64,000 nt of DNA from Pseudonocardia hierapolitana (GCF_007994075.1 NZ_VIWU01000001.1:1736001-1800000); one strand, 5' to 3'. Counted from the first letter of the stretch, positions 42,007-51,215 are shown. Numbers and translations: made by a program. Notes: generated by a model from the sequence alone, not told the origin.

Positions 42007-42027
42007 ACTTGTTTCAGAGTGAGGCTC

Positions 42028-42603
42028 ATGGATCCGCGAGCAGTTCGCAGCCGGACCGCAGCGCTGGCGGCGGCGCGGGACCTCCTGATGGAGGAGGGGT
42101 GGCCCGGCGTCACGCACGTGGCCGTCGCCGAGCGCAGCGGTGTGGGGCGCACAACGCTCTACCGGCACTGGCCGGACACGCCGTCCCTGATCCGCGACAC
42201 GCTGGCGCACCACATCGCGGTCGCCCACACGGAACCGACCGGCGACCTGCGCGCCGACCTCCTGCACGAGCTTGAGGCCAGCCGCGCGATGCTGCACGAG
42301 CCGGCCACCGACCGCGCGATCCGCGTCGTCGTCGAGCGGTCCGCGGTGGACCCCGCGTTCACCGAGATGAAGGACGCCCTGTTCCGGGCCGGCACCCGCG
42401 TGCTCCGCGACATCGTCGACGGCGGCAAGGAGCGGGGCGAGCTCCCCGCGCGGCTCGACACCGACCTCGCGGTCGACCAGCTCGTCGGGCCGCTGTTCTT
42501 CCGCCGCCTGCTCGCCAACCGACCCGTCCCCGACGGCTACGTGCCGGAGGTCGTCGATGCCTTCCTGCGCGCCCACAAGAAGAAGGAGAGGGCACAGAGA
42601 TGA
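42028..42603 (+). CDS. TetR family regulator
   Basis: A 191-residue TetR. The HTH is within residues 8-55 (TAALAAARDLLMEEGWPGVT, AERSGVGRTTLYRHWPDTPS), followed by a TetR_C-type domain with DLAVDQLVGPLFFRRLL. The stop overlaps the start of the membrane-protein gene (ATGA), so both are expressed together. The GTG at 42019 is an alternative start. Confidence 0.87.
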   Translation: MDPRAVRSRTAALAAARDLLMEEGWPGVTHVAVAERSGVGRTTLYRHWPDTPSLIRDTLAHHIAVAHTEPTGDLRADLLHELEASRAMLHEPATDRAIRVVVERSAVDPAFTEMKDALFRAGTRVLRDIVDGGKERGELPARLDTDLAVDQLVGPLFFRRLLANRPVPDGYVPEVVDAFLRAHKKKERAQR

Positions 42604-43418
42604 CCTCCTGGCCCAGGATCGTCGTCGGCTCCGTCGCGGTGGTGACCGCGCTCGGCGCCCTGCTCGCCGACGTGGTGGTGCCCGACCTCGCCGCCCAGCA
42701 CGCCTTCAACGACGCGTGGCCGCCGCACGCCAAGTTCCACGACGCCCAGTACGTCGTGATGTCGTTCCTGCTCGGCGCGCTCGGCCTCGCCCTCGTCGCC
42801 CGCGACCGGCTCGTCTGGGCCGCGGCGCTGCTCTCCACGCCGTGGCTGGGCATGCTCGGGGCGCTGCTGTTCCCGGGCACCGCCACCTACGACCCCGAGT
42901 TCGCCGACGACACGGTGTTCGTCCTCGGGCTGCACGGCCAGGTCTTCCTGGCCCTCGTCCTCCTGGTGACCCTGCTGGTGGCGGTCGCCGGAGACGCGCG
43001 CCGGCCACGGGTCGCCGCCTGAGCGACCTTCCAAGGTGCGCTTGATGACCTCGGTCCCGCGGTCCATGTTCGCCTGGAAACCGGGGCCGAGCTCGTCGGG
43101 TCGGACGTCGTGGGTCCACACGAACCGGCAGCCGCCGCCTTCGGGGACGACCCGCATCTCCGCGATGTCGTGCTCGGGCCGGACGTCACCTCCGAAGACG
43201 GCATAGCCGACGCGCCGCTCGTCGTCGTCGAGCGCGAGGAACCGTTCGCGAACGACCGTCCCGTCGGCGAACGTGACGACCCGGACGTCCCCGTCGGCCT
43301 CGCACCCGACGACGAACCCCGGAGCCATGCGCAGCGGTCCGGCCGCGAAGTCGCGGATCACGTCCCAGACGTCGGCGGGTGGTGCGGCGATGGAGATCTC
43401 GGTACGCAGATGTGCCAT
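42537..43418 (-). CDS. SRPBCC (START-like) family protein running antisense through its neighbour
   Basis: From the ATG at 43418 the first 145 residues are a typical SRPBCC/polyketide-cyclase-like domain (EISIAAPPADVWDVIRDFAA, ERFLALDDDERRVGYAVFGG, WTHDVRPDELGPGFQANMD). The domain ends at VIKRTLEG near 43020, but no stop codon follows. The frame continues to 42537, fully antisense to the DUF6640-like gene. The extra C-terminus is low-complexity and Arg/Glu-rich. The natural stop was probably lost; the real protein may be only the first half. Confidence 0.6.
   Translation of the reverse strand: MAHLRTEISIAAPPADVWDVIRDFAAGPLRMAPGFVVGCEADGDVRVVTFADGTVVRERFLALDDDERRVGYAVFGGDVRPEHDIAEMRVVPEGGGCRFVWTHDVRPDELGPGFQANMDRGTEVIKRTLEGRSGGDPWPARVSGDRHQQGHQEDEGQEDLAVQPEDEHRVVGELGVVGGGAREQQRPEHAQPRRGEQRRGPDEPVAGDEGEAERAEQERHHDVLGVVELGVRRPRVVEGVLGGEVGHHHVGEQGAERGHHRDGADDDPGPGGHLCALSFFLWARRKASTTSGT
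42600..43022 (+). CDS. DUF6640-like four-helix membrane protein
   Basis: A 140-residue membrane protein with four hydrophobic helices (GSVAVVTALGALLADVVVP, VVMSFLLGALGLALVA, WAAALLSTPWLGMLGALLF, VFLALVLLVTLLVAVAG). The loop AFNDAWPPHAKFHDAQYV after helix 1 is typical of this family, often linked to TetR regulators. The start overlaps the tetR stop. The function is unknown. Confidence 0.75.
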   Translation: MTSWPRIVVGSVAVVTALGALLADVVVPDLAAQHAFNDAWPPHAKFHDAQYVVMSFLLGALGLALVARDRLVWAAALLSTPWLGMLGALLFPGTATYDPEFADDTVFVLGLHGQVFLALVLLVTLLVAVAGDARRPRVAA

Positions 43419-43500
43419 GCCACGAGCCTGGCTCCGCTCCCGGCCGAGGTATTGACGATCCTTGCGGGAGTTGTCGGACCCCGCACGTAGCGTCCGCAAC

Positions 43501-44316
43501 GTGCTCTCGGTCGCCGAACTCGCCGCCCGGCCCGACTTCACCGTGAGCACGGTGGTGTGCCGGGAGCACCATCGCCGCTGGTCCGCCGCCGAGGTGCCGG
43601 GCGAGCACCGCCTGGTACTCGTCCGGTCGGGCCGGTTCCGCCGGACGAGCGCGCAGGGCCCCACCGATCTCGACCCGACGCTCGGATACCTCGCGCGGCC
43701 CGGGGTGGAGGAGCGCTTCGCCCACCCCGCAGGCGGCGACGTCTGCACGTCGATCTCCTTCGCACCCGCCCGGTGGGCGGCGCTGTGCCGTGCCGCCGCC
43801 CGCTCCGACTTCTACGTCGACGCGCAAGTCGACCTCGCCCACCGGAGGCTCCTCGCCACGCGGAGCGATCCGGACTACGCGCTCGCCGAGCAGCTGCTCG
43901 CCCTGCTCTCCGCGACGGTCGGTCTGCTCCCCGCCGGATCAGCGGGCGAGCGGACGCTCGTCGCGGCGGCCCGGGAGGCCATCCTCGCCGAGGTCCCCGC
44001 CGCCCGCGGTCTGTTCCCCCTCGCCGACCACCTCGCGGTCTCGCCCTACCGGCTGAGCAGGGCGTTCCCCCGCGAGACGGGCGTCTCGGTCACGCGCTAC
44101 CGCAACCGGGTCCGCGTCGGGCGGGCGATGGAGCGCCTGGAGCAGGGCGAGCGCAACCTCGCCCTGCTGGCCGCCGACCTCGGCTTCGCCGACCAGGCCC
44201 ACCTCACGCGCACCGTGCGCGAGCACACCGGCCACACGCCCGGCGCGCTCCGGCGCGCGCTCACTCAGGCCGGTGCTCAGACCGATTCCGCGGCCGCCAG
44301 GAGCGGGTTGCGGTAG
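43501..44316 (+). CDS. AraC family transcriptional regulator
   Basis: A 271-residue AraC/XylS regulator with an N-terminal cupin-like effector domain (PGEHRLVLVRSGRFRRTS, PAGGDVCTSISFAP) and a C-terminal double HTH (LADHLAVSPYRLSRAFPRET, LAADLGFADQAHLTRTVREH). The GTG at 43501 is chosen; a TTG at 43462 would extend it by 13 residues. It is divergent from the SRPBCC gene and overlaps the convergent oxygenase gene by 40 bp. Confidence 0.85.
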   Translation: MLSVAELAARPDFTVSTVVCREHHRRWSAAEVPGEHRLVLVRSGRFRRTSAQGPTDLDPTLGYLARPGVEERFAHPAGGDVCTSISFAPARWAALCRAAARSDFYVDAQVDLAHRRLLATRSDPDYALAEQLLALLSATVGLLPAGSAGERTLVAAAREAILAEVPAARGLFPLADHLAVSPYRLSRAFPRETGVSVTRYRNRVRVGRAMERLEQGERNLALLAADLGFADQAHLTRTVREHTGHTPGALRRALTQAGAQTDSAAARSGLR

Positions 44317-45269
44317 GTGTGGGTGGCGTTGAGCCTGCTCATCAGGTACGGCCCGGCCTCCTGCGACTCGTACTTCGGCTCCTCGCCCGGGCCGAGGCAG
44401 GACTCGAGGCAGCTGATCTCCGCGTGGAACGGCGGGGTGACGAAGAGCGGCATCGAGTACCGGTCGGTCTGCGGCGGGTTCACCACGCGGTGCGGGTTGG
44501 ACACCCAGCGGTCGTTGGTCCAGATCGCCATCAGGTCACCGAGGTTGACGACGAGCAGGTCGTCGGGGATGCCGACCTCGATCCACGTGCCGTCGCGCTT
44601 CATCACCTGCAACCCGCCCACGCCGTCGTCCGCGAGCAGGGTGACGGTGCCGTAGTCGGTGTGGGCGCCGCAGCCGAGCTGGTTCGGGCCGGGCTGCACG
44701 GTCTCCTGCGGCGGGTAGTGCAGGTGGCGCAGGTGGTACATGACCTCGCCGCCGGGCCGGTCGAGCAGGAACTCGTCGTGCTGGCCGAGCGCCCGCGCCA
44801 TCGCCCGCTGCACGCGCTGCGCCGCCTCGATCGCCTGGGTGCGGTAGGCCTCCCATGCCTCCCGGAACGCGGGGTCGGCGGGCCACTGGTTCGGCCCGAA
44901 CGTCGGGACGCCCGCCTGCACCTCGGGGTGGTCGGGGCCGTGCTCTCCGCCGGTGTCCAGGGACTCCTTGAGGTCGCCCGCGGTGTTCTCGTCGAGGATC
45001 TCCTCGGCGATCGGAACGTAGCCGCGGTGGACCGGCGACTTCGCGATCGCGATCTCCAGCTTCTCCTCCACCGGGAGCGCGAAGAACCGCTTCATCGCCT
45101 CGAACATCGCGGCCTTCACCCCCGGCTCCACGCCGTGGCCCGCGATGAGGAAGAAGCCGATCTCCCGGCAGATCCGGTCGATCTCCGCGGCCGCGGTGTC
45201 CTGCTCGGGGCTCGGCGGGGCACCCGTCGCGAACGAGGAGACGTCGACGGTGGGCAGCGTTTCGGACAC
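44277..45269 (-). CDS. Isopenicillin-N-synthase family Fe(II)/2OG oxygenase
   Basis: A 330-residue IPNS-like oxygenase: DIOX_N half (VDVSSFATG, CREIGFFLIAGHGVE, FFALPVEEKLEI) and the catalytic half with GAHTDYGTVTLLADD (HxD), NPHRVVNPP (distal His) and RYSMPLFVTPP (2OG-binding Arg). Bacterial members act on many small molecules; no beta-lactam genes are near. It is 45 bp downstream of an amidohydrolase and ends a run of six genes with a nucleoside-type ABC transporter (cluster B). Confidence 0.88.
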   Translation of the reverse strand: MSETLPTVDVSSFATGAPPSPEQDTAAAEIDRICREIGFFLIAGHGVEPGVKAAMFEAMKRFFALPVEEKLEIAIAKSPVHRGYVPIAEEILDENTAGDLKESLDTGGEHGPDHPEVQAGVPTFGPNQWPADPAFREAWEAYRTQAIEAAQRVQRAMARALGQHDEFLLDRPGGEVMYHLRHLHYPPQETVQPGPNQLGCGAHTDYGTVTLLADDGVGGLQVMKRDGTWIEVGIPDDLLVVNLGDLMAIWTNDRWVSNPHRVVNPPQTDRYSMPLFVTPPFHAEISCLESCLGPGEEPKYESQEAGPYLMSRLNATHTYRNPLLAAAESV

Positions 45270-45314
45270 GGTTCCTCCTGTGTTGGATTGCCTTCGCTTC
45301 GCTCCGGCGGGCTC

Positions 45315-46628
45315 CTATGTTCGATCCATGCGCCGGCGCACCGCGGCCGCGCGCTCGGCGGCCTCGGTGAGCACGGCGGCCTCGTCGAGGCGGGTGAAGC
45401 GCCGCTCGCGCAGCACCCACTCGCCGTCGCAGAGCACGGACTCGACGTTCTCGGACTTGCACGCGGTCACCAGCGCGGCCACGGGGTCGGCGGCGGTGGC
45501 GAAGTTCGGGGTGTACGGGTCGAGCACCACGAGGTCGGCCCGCTTGCCCACCTCGAGGGAGCCGACGAGCCCGCCCATGCCGAGGGCGGTGGCCCCGTCG
45601 ATCGTGGCCATCCGCAGCACGCTCCCGGCCGGGAGCACGGTGGGGTCGCGCCGCACGCCCTTCTGCACGATCGCGGCGAGCCACATCTCGTCGATCATGC
45701 TCATGCGGTTGTTGGACGGCGCCCCGTCCGTGCCGAGCGCGACGTGCACGCCGGCGTCGAGCATGTCGGCGATCCGGGGCGTGCCGAGGATCTTGAGGTT
45801 GGACGCGGCGTTGTGCGACACCGGGCAACCGCGCTCGGCCAGCAACGCGATCTCCTCGTCGTCCACCCAGGTGGCGTGCACCGCGAGCAGGTCGGGGCCC
45901 AGCGCGCCGAGCCGGTCCAGGTGCCGCACGGTGGTCGTGCCGCGCGTCGCGACGGAGTGCTCGTTCTCCTCGGGCACTTCCGCCACGTGCATCTGCACCA
46001 CCGTGCCGAGCTTCCGCGCCCGTTCCATCGTGGCGGTGATCAGTTCGTCCGAGCAGTTGAAGATCGTGCGCAGGGTGTAGGAGAAGCGCAGCAGGCCTTT
46101 CCCGTGCCAGCGCTCGACGAGCTCGTCCTGCGCGTCGAGCACCTCGGCGGTCGACTCCCGGTCGCCATCGGGCCTGCCGTCGCCGGAGTCCATGGCGCTG
46201 CGCCCGAGCAGCGCCCGGATCCCGACGGCGGCGATCCCGCGGGCCATCCCGTCGACGTGCCGGCCACCGGGGTCGGCGAGCAGCGTGCAGCCGTTGCGGA
46301 CCTGCTCGATCGCGCAGACCAGCGCCGAGAGCTCCGAGTCGGACTCGTCGAGCGCGAGCTCGTACGGCCAGATCCGCTCGTGCAGCCAGGTGAGCAGGCC
46401 GACGTCGTCACCGAGGCCGCGGCCGAGCTGCTGGCTGGTGTGGCAGTGCGTGTTGACGAACGCGGGGATGACGATCCGGCCGGGCGCCGCGACGGTCTCC
46501 GCGGCCGGCCCGGCGGTGGGCGACGGACCGAGGTGGGTGATCTCCCCGCCGGTGACCTCGACGTACCCGGTGAACGGCTCGGCGGTCACCGGGACGACGA
46601 GCGCGGGCCCGATCCGCAGGTCGGTCAT
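45315..46628 (-). CDS. Amidohydrolase of the SAH/MTA deaminase-TrzN/AtzB type
   Basis: A 437-residue zinc amidohydrolase: the NTHCHTSQQLGRG metal site, MHVAEVPEEN, the VHATWVDDEEI histidine strand, HNAASNLKILG and GTDGAPSNN. This group deaminates or dechlorinates N-heterocycles (8-oxoguanine, S-adenosylhomocysteine, triazines). The ATG overlaps the upstream permease stop (ATGA). The transporter context suggests a purine- or pyrimidine-like substrate; no single one can be assigned. Confidence 0.86.
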   Translation of the reverse strand: MTDLRIGPALVVPVTAEPFTGYVEVTGGEITHLGPSPTAGPAAETVAAPGRIVIPAFVNTHCHTSQQLGRGLGDDVGLLTWLHERIWPYELALDESDSELSALVCAIEQVRNGCTLLADPGGRHVDGMARGIAAVGIRALLGRSAMDSGDGRPDGDRESTAEVLDAQDELVERWHGKGLLRFSYTLRTIFNCSDELITATMERARKLGTVVQMHVAEVPEENEHSVATRGTTTVRHLDRLGALGPDLLAVHATWVDDEEIALLAERGCPVSHNAASNLKILGTPRIADMLDAGVHVALGTDGAPSNNRMSMIDEMWLAAIVQKGVRRDPTVLPAGSVLRMATIDGATALGMGGLVGSLEVGKRADLVVLDPYTPNFATAADPVAALVTACKSENVESVLCDGEWVLRERRFTRLDEAAVLTEAAERAAAVRRRMDRT

Positions 46629-47497
46629 GTCCCGCCCCGGACGAACGGCACCGCGAGCGCAGCGGGCGTGCCGCTGCGGCGCGCCCGCACCATCAGCGCG
46701 AGCAGCGTGACCACGTACGGCAGCGCGAGGAACACCTCGTACGGGATCGCGGTGGCGGTGCCCTGCAGCCGCAGCTGGGCGGCGTCGCAGAGCCCGAAGA
46801 GGAGCGCCCCGGCCACGGCCCGTCCCGGCCGCCAGCGGGCGAAGACGACCAGCGCCAGCGCCACCCATCCGCGCCCGGCCGTGACGTTCTGGACGAACAG
46901 CCCGAGCGGACCGCAGACGAGCATCGCCCCGGCCAGCCCGGCGAGCGCGCTCCCCGTGACGGTGGCGAGCGTGCGCACCTGCGGGATGCGGTACCCCAGC
47001 GCGTCCACGGCCTCCGGTGCCTCGCCGGTGGCGCTGAGCACGAGCCCGGCCGTGGTGCGGGTGAGCAGGAACCACACCCCGGCCAGCACGACGAGCACGA
47101 TCACGACGAGCGGCGCCATCGACAGGCTCGGGATCCGCGGCGGCGCCTGCCCGATCGTGTACGACTGCTCGAACAGGTAGGTGGTGGCGGAGACCGCGAA
47201 CAGGGTGAACGCCAGGCCCGTGACGATCTGGTCGGCCCGCACCACCACCATGAGCAGCGCGAGCACCGCGCCGCACGCCGCGCCGGCCACGAGCCCGCCG
47301 CCCAGGCCGATCCACGGCGTGCCGCTGGAGAGGGTGGCGAGGTACCCGGCGAGCGCGCCGAACAGCATGGTGCCTTCGAGGCCGAGGTTGAGCACGCCCG
47401 CGCGCTCGCTGACCAGCTCGCCCAGCGCGGCCACGGCCACGGGGATCGCGAGCCGGATCGCCGCCGCGAGGGTGGCGAGGGTGAAGAGGGTGTCCAT
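46625..47497 (-). CDS. Nucleoside-type ABC transporter permease (second)
   Basis: A 290-residue permease of the YufQ/BmpD-associated family with 8-9 hydrophobic helices. GELVSERAGVLNLGLEGTML is the signature near the N-terminus. Its start overlaps the end of the preceding permease gene by one base (TGATG). Together with the larger permease, ATPase and BMP lipoprotein it forms a nucleoside/purine-type importer. Confidence 0.89.
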   Translation of the reverse strand: MDTLFTLATLAAAIRLAIPVAVAALGELVSERAGVLNLGLEGTMLFGALAGYLATLSSGTPWIGLGGGLVAGAACGAVLALLMVVVRADQIVTGLAFTLFAVSATTYLFEQSYTIGQAPPRIPSLSMAPLVVIVLVVLAGVWFLLTRTTAGLVLSATGEAPEAVDALGYRIPQVRTLATVTGSALAGLAGAMLVCGPLGLFVQNVTAGRGWVALALVVFARWRPGRAVAGALLFGLCDAAQLRLQGTATAIPYEVFLALPYVVTLLALMVRARRSGTPAALAVPFVRGGT

Positions 47498-48603
47498 CAG
47501 TGCCTGCCCCGCCTGCCCGGACGTCTGCTGAGCGCGTCGCCGGCCACGAAGAAGACGACGATCAGTGCCTGGATCACGCCGACGGTCGTCGACGGGATGA
47601 TGAACACGCGCTCGGCCTCGTCGAAGCCGACGGTGAGCCCGGCCAGTAGCAGCGCCGCGACGAGCACACCGAGCGGGCGCAGCCGCCCGAGCAGCGCCAC
47701 GATGATCGCGGTGAAGCCGTAGCCGGTGGCGAACGCCGGCGTCATCCGCTCGGTCGTGCCTGCGACCTCGACGAACCCGGCCAGGCCCGCGAACGACCCG
47801 GCCAGTGCGAGTACCGCGAAGCGGGTCCACGCCGGACGGGCCTCGTTGACGGCCAGCACCTCGGGGTTGGCGCCGAGCACGTCGGCGCGGAAGCCGAAGC
47901 GGGTGCGCCGGAGCACCGCGGCGAGCGCGGGCACTGCGAGGAGGGCGAAGAAGAAGCCCAGGTGGATGGTCGTGCCGGGGATGTCGGGCAGCGCGGCGTC
48001 GCCCACCGGCCTGCTCTGCGGGGTGAACGAGCCGGGGTCGCGGATCCCCACCCGCACCGCCCAGGCGAGCCCGGCGGCCGCGACGTAGTTGAGGAGCAGG
48101 CTCGTGATCACGACGCTCGCCCCGAACCGGGCAAGCATCCACGCCGTGATCCCGGCCCACGCCGCACCGGTCAGTACGGCGACGACCAGCCCGCTGACCA
48201 GCAGCAGGAGCCCCGGCAACGGCGGGCCGAGCGTGACCCACGCCGTGCCCGCGAGCGCGCCGGCGATGTACTGGCCCTCGGCGCCGATCGTGAACACCCG
48301 CGCCCGGTAGGCGACGGCGATGCCGAGCCCGAGGAGGATCAGCGGCGTCGCGATCACCGCGGTGTCGATCAGCCCGCGCGTGCGCCCGAAGACGCCGAGC
48401 ACCACCTCGCCGTACGCCGAGAGCGGCGCAACCCCCTCCACGGCCATGAGCACGCCGCCGACGACGAGCGCGGCGAGCACCGCCGCGACGGGGACGGTCA
48501 CGAGCCCGATCCGGCTGTCCGGGCCGCGCAGGATGCGTGCGAGCACGCCGCCAGGATCGCGGCCTGCGGCGGGGGCCGACGCGGGGGGCCTGGTCATGGT
48601 CAC
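47497..48603 (-). CDS. Nucleoside-type ABC transporter permease (first)
   Basis: A 368-residue permease of the YufP family with a longer N-terminus (about 60 residues before the first loop) and YRARVFTIGAEGQYIAGALA as signature. The GTG at 48603 overlaps the ATPase stop (GTGA) and has GGAGG 9 nt upstream; the ATG two codons later is the alternative. Confidence 0.88.
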   Translation of the reverse strand: MTMTRPPASAPAAGRDPGGVLARILRGPDSRIGLVTVPVAAVLAALVVGGVLMAVEGVAPLSAYGEVVLGVFGRTRGLIDTAVIATPLILLGLGIAVAYRARVFTIGAEGQYIAGALAGTAWVTLGPPLPGLLLLVSGLVVAVLTGAAWAGITAWMLARFGASVVITSLLLNYVAAAGLAWAVRVGIRDPGSFTPQSRPVGDAALPDIPGTTIHLGFFFALLAVPALAAVLRRTRFGFRADVLGANPEVLAVNEARPAWTRFAVLALAGSFAGLAGFVEVAGTTERMTPAFATGYGFTAIIVALLGRLRPLGVLVAALLLAGLTVGFDEAERVFIIPSTTVGVIQALIVVFFVAGDALSRRPGRRGRH

Positions 48604-50090
48604 GACGCGTGACCTCCCGCCATCGCGAGCCCGATGGCGCCGCGGTCGTACGGCGGCGTGAACGGCTCGGTGGCCCGCCCGCCTGCGAGCACGACGAGCC
48701 GGTCGGCCACGGCGAAGAGCTCGTCGAGCTCCGCACCGAACCAGACGACGGCGGCGCCGTCGGCGGCCGCGGCGAGGATCCGCTCGCTGATCATGCGGGC
48801 GGCCTCCGGGTCGAGCCCCCTGGTCGGCTGGGCGGCGACCACGAGACGCGGACCCTCCGCGAGCTCGCGGGCGAGCACCAGCTTCTGGGCGTTGCCGCCG
48901 GACAGGCTCGCCGCGGGCGCGGACGGCCCGCTGCCGCGCACGTCCCACTCCGCGAGGACCGGTTCGGCGCGCTCCTGACGCCGGGCGAGCGGCGGGCGCC
49001 GCCGGTCTCCGCGGCCCAGTTCGAGGTTGTCGGCGAGCGTGAGCGGCCCCGCGAGCGCGCGGCGGTGGCGGTCGGCAGGGACGTAGGCGATGCGCTCGGC
49101 CACCCGCTCCCGGGGCGCGGCCACCGGCACCGGCTTCCCGTCGACGGTGATGCTGCCCCGGTCCGGTGCCGCGATCCCGGCGAGCAGCTCCTCCAGCTCG
49201 GCCTGGCCGTTGCCGTCCACGCCGGCGACCCCGAGCACCTCGCCTGCCCGGACCTGCAGGTCGAGCGGCTTCAGCCGGCCGCGGGCCACGCCCTCCAGCC
49301 GGAGGCGAACGTCCCCATCCGAGGGGCGGGTGCCGGTGGACAGCTCCGTGGGCGCCGTGCCGACCATGAGCGTCGCGAGGCTCGCCCGGTCGTGCGCCGA
49401 CACCGGTTCGCCCGCGCACACGACCGCACCGCGGCGCAGCACCGTGACGCGGTCGCAGCCGGCGAACACCTCCGACAGCCGGTGGGTGATGATCACGATC
49501 GCCCGGTCGTCCTCGGCGAGGGAGCGGCACACGCGCAGCAGCGTCTCCGCCTCCGAGTCGACGAGCACGGCCGTCGGCTCGTCGAGGATCAGCAGGCGGG
49601 CGTCGGCGTCGAGCGCGCGCAGGATCTCCAGCCGCTGTTCCTCACCGACCGAGAGCCGGTCGACGGGCACGTCCGCGCGCACCGGGAGCCCGTAGCGCTC
49701 CGCCAGCTCCTCCACCCGGCGGCGCGCCTGCCGGGCGCCGGGCCGCAGGCGACCCGACGGGCGGGCGAGCGCGAGGTTCTCCCCCGCGGTCAGCGTCGGC
49801 ACCAGCGTGAAGTGCTGCTGGACCATCGCCACCCCGCGTTCCCGCAGGGCGCGAGGGCTGAACTCCTCCACCGGGTGCCCCGCCACCTCGACCGTGCCCT
49901 CGTCGGGGCGGTCGAGGCCGGCGAGGATCCGCATCAGCGTGGTCTTGCCCGCCCCGTTCTCGCCGAGCAGGGCGTGGACCTCGCCGGCCCGCAGCTCCAG
50001 GTCGACGCCGTCCAGAGCGGGTGCCCCGGCGCCGAAGCTGCGCCGGATCCCGTGGAGAGAAGCGGCGGGGGTCGCTGCGGTTGATGTCAC
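48600..50090 (-). CDS. Nucleoside-type ABC transporter double ATPase
   Basis: A 496-residue protein with two fused ABC cassettes, as in sugar and nucleoside (RbsA/YufO-like) systems. Cassette 1 has GENGAGKTTLMRIL and LLILDEPTAVL. Cassette 2 has a degenerate Walker A (GVDGNGQAELEELL), the signature LSGGNAQKLVLAREL and AAQPTRGLD. The second site is therefore probably non-hydrolytic. The GTG start overlaps the BMP gene stop (GTGA). Confidence 0.9.
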   Translation of the reverse strand: MTSTAATPAASLHGIRRSFGAGAPALDGVDLELRAGEVHALLGENGAGKTTLMRILAGLDRPDEGTVEVAGHPVEEFSPRALRERGVAMVQQHFTLVPTLTAGENLALARPSGRLRPGARQARRRVEELAERYGLPVRADVPVDRLSVGEEQRLEILRALDADARLLILDEPTAVLVDSEAETLLRVCRSLAEDDRAIVIITHRLSEVFAGCDRVTVLRRGAVVCAGEPVSAHDRASLATLMVGTAPTELSTGTRPSDGDVRLRLEGVARGRLKPLDLQVRAGEVLGVAGVDGNGQAELEELLAGIAAPDRGSITVDGKPVPVAAPRERVAERIAYVPADRHRRALAGPLTLADNLELGRGDRRRPPLARRQERAEPVLAEWDVRGSGPSAPAASLSGGNAQKLVLARELAEGPRLVVAAQPTRGLDPEAARMISERILAAAADGAAVVWFGAELDELFAVADRLVVLAGGRATEPFTPPYDRGAIGLAMAGGHAS

Positions 50091-51136
50091 TGGGTGTTCA
50101 TCGGGACGGTGAACGCCCCGCTGCGGATCTCGGCGAGCTTCTGCTCGTAGGTCGCCATCACCTCCGCCGGGATCCGGGCCTGCCACGCCGGGTTGATCAC
50201 GACGTCCAGGCCGTCCTTGGTCATCCCGACCTCGTAGTAGCGCGTGGGGTTGGTCTTGCCGGCGGCGACGTCGGCCACCATCTCCTCGAAGACCTTGTCC
50301 AGGTTCCAGGTGAACGACGCCAGCACCTGGCCCGAGAGCCCGGACATGTCACCCGTGTACCCGTTGGCCACGGCACCGCGCTCGGTGGCCGCCTCGATCT
50401 GGCCGAACGTGGGGCCCTGCCCGCAGCCGACGAACATCGTGGCGCCCTGGTCGGCCTGGGCGAGCGCCGCCTCCTTGGCCCGCTGCACGTCCGACCAGTC
50501 GCCGACGGCCACGAACGAGCCGGTGGTGTCGGGCCGCACGAGCTTCGCGCCCTCCAGGTAGGAGTTGTACATCGCGCGGCACACCGGGATGTCGAACCCG
50601 CCCGCCCCTGCGACGCTCCCGCCCTGCGTCACGCCGGCGCCGAGGATGCCCTCCAGGTAGGTGGCCTCCCAGAACGGCTGCGAGTAGTCGGCGACGTTGT
50701 CCTTGACGTCGCCGAAGCCGCCCGCGTAGGCGAAGATCGTGTTCGGGAACTCGGACGCGACCTGCTTCACGTCGTCGCCGTAGTTGAACGAGTGGGCGAC
50801 GATCGGGTTGTAGCCCTGCTCGGCGAAGCTGCGCAGCGCGCGCACGCCGTCCGCGCCCGGGTTCACGTTCTCCTGCACGGCGAAGTCGGCGATCACGCCG
50901 GCGTCCTTGAGCTTCTGCGCGCCGGTGAGCGCCGCCTCGCCCCAGGACCCGTCCTTGAACTGCGGGTAGTAGACGATCGCGAGCCGCGGCTTGTCCGACG
51001 CCGCCGCATCGCCGTCCGCCGGCGCGGTGTCGCGGCGGCCGGCGTCACCACAGCCGGCCAGGACGAGCAGGGCGGCCGCGGCGGTGACCGCGAGCAGGGC
51101 GCGCCAGCGCCGCCGGAGACGGGGGGTGGAAGGCAT
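50087..51136 (-). CDS. BMP family ABC transporter substrate-binding lipoprotein
   Basis: A 349-residue basic-membrane-protein (BmpA/Med/PnrA) family lipoprotein with lipobox LVLAGC and core segments RLAIVYYPQFKDGSWGEAAL, AHSFNYGDDVKQVASEFPN and GAGVTQGGSVAGAGGFDIPV. PnrA-type members bind purine nucleosides. It is the first transporter gene of cluster B, behind a promoter region with two short inverted repeats and next to the XRE-cupin regulator. Confidence 0.9.
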   Translation of the reverse strand: MPSTPRLRRRWRALLAVTAAAALLVLAGCGDAGRRDTAPADGDAAASDKPRLAIVYYPQFKDGSWGEAALTGAQKLKDAGVIADFAVQENVNPGADGVRALRSFAEQGYNPIVAHSFNYGDDVKQVASEFPNTIFAYAGGFGDVKDNVADYSQPFWEATYLEGILGAGVTQGGSVAGAGGFDIPVCRAMYNSYLEGAKLVRPDTTGSFVAVGDWSDVQRAKEAALAQADQGATMFVGCGQGPTFGQIEAATERGAVANGYTGDMSGLSGQVLASFTWNLDKVFEEMVADVAAGKTNPTRYYEVGMTKDGLDVVINPAWQARIPAEVMATYEQKLAEIRSGAFTVPMNTQ

Positions 51137-51164
51137 CGGCGGTGTCCTTCGGTTCGGGGAGGAT

Positions 51165-51215
51165 CCGAACGCTAGGTCGGGGCCGTCACGTTCGGGTGTC
51201 GTCTTGTTTCCGACA
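51165..51215. promoter_or_regulatory. Candidate regulatory repeats upstream of the BMP gene
   Basis: Two inverted repeats lie 29-79 bp upstream of the BMP start: CCGAACG (51165-51171) with CGTTCGG (51189-51195), and TGTCG (51197-51201) with CGACA (51211-51215). Both could bind the XRE-cupin regulator encoded next door. Evidence is symmetry and position only. Confidence 0.35.

Noticed and set aside
44277..45269. Isopenicillin N synthase of a beta-lactam pathway
   Set aside because: No ACV synthetase or acyltransferase is nearby; the gene sits with a nucleoside-type transporter and amidohydrolase.
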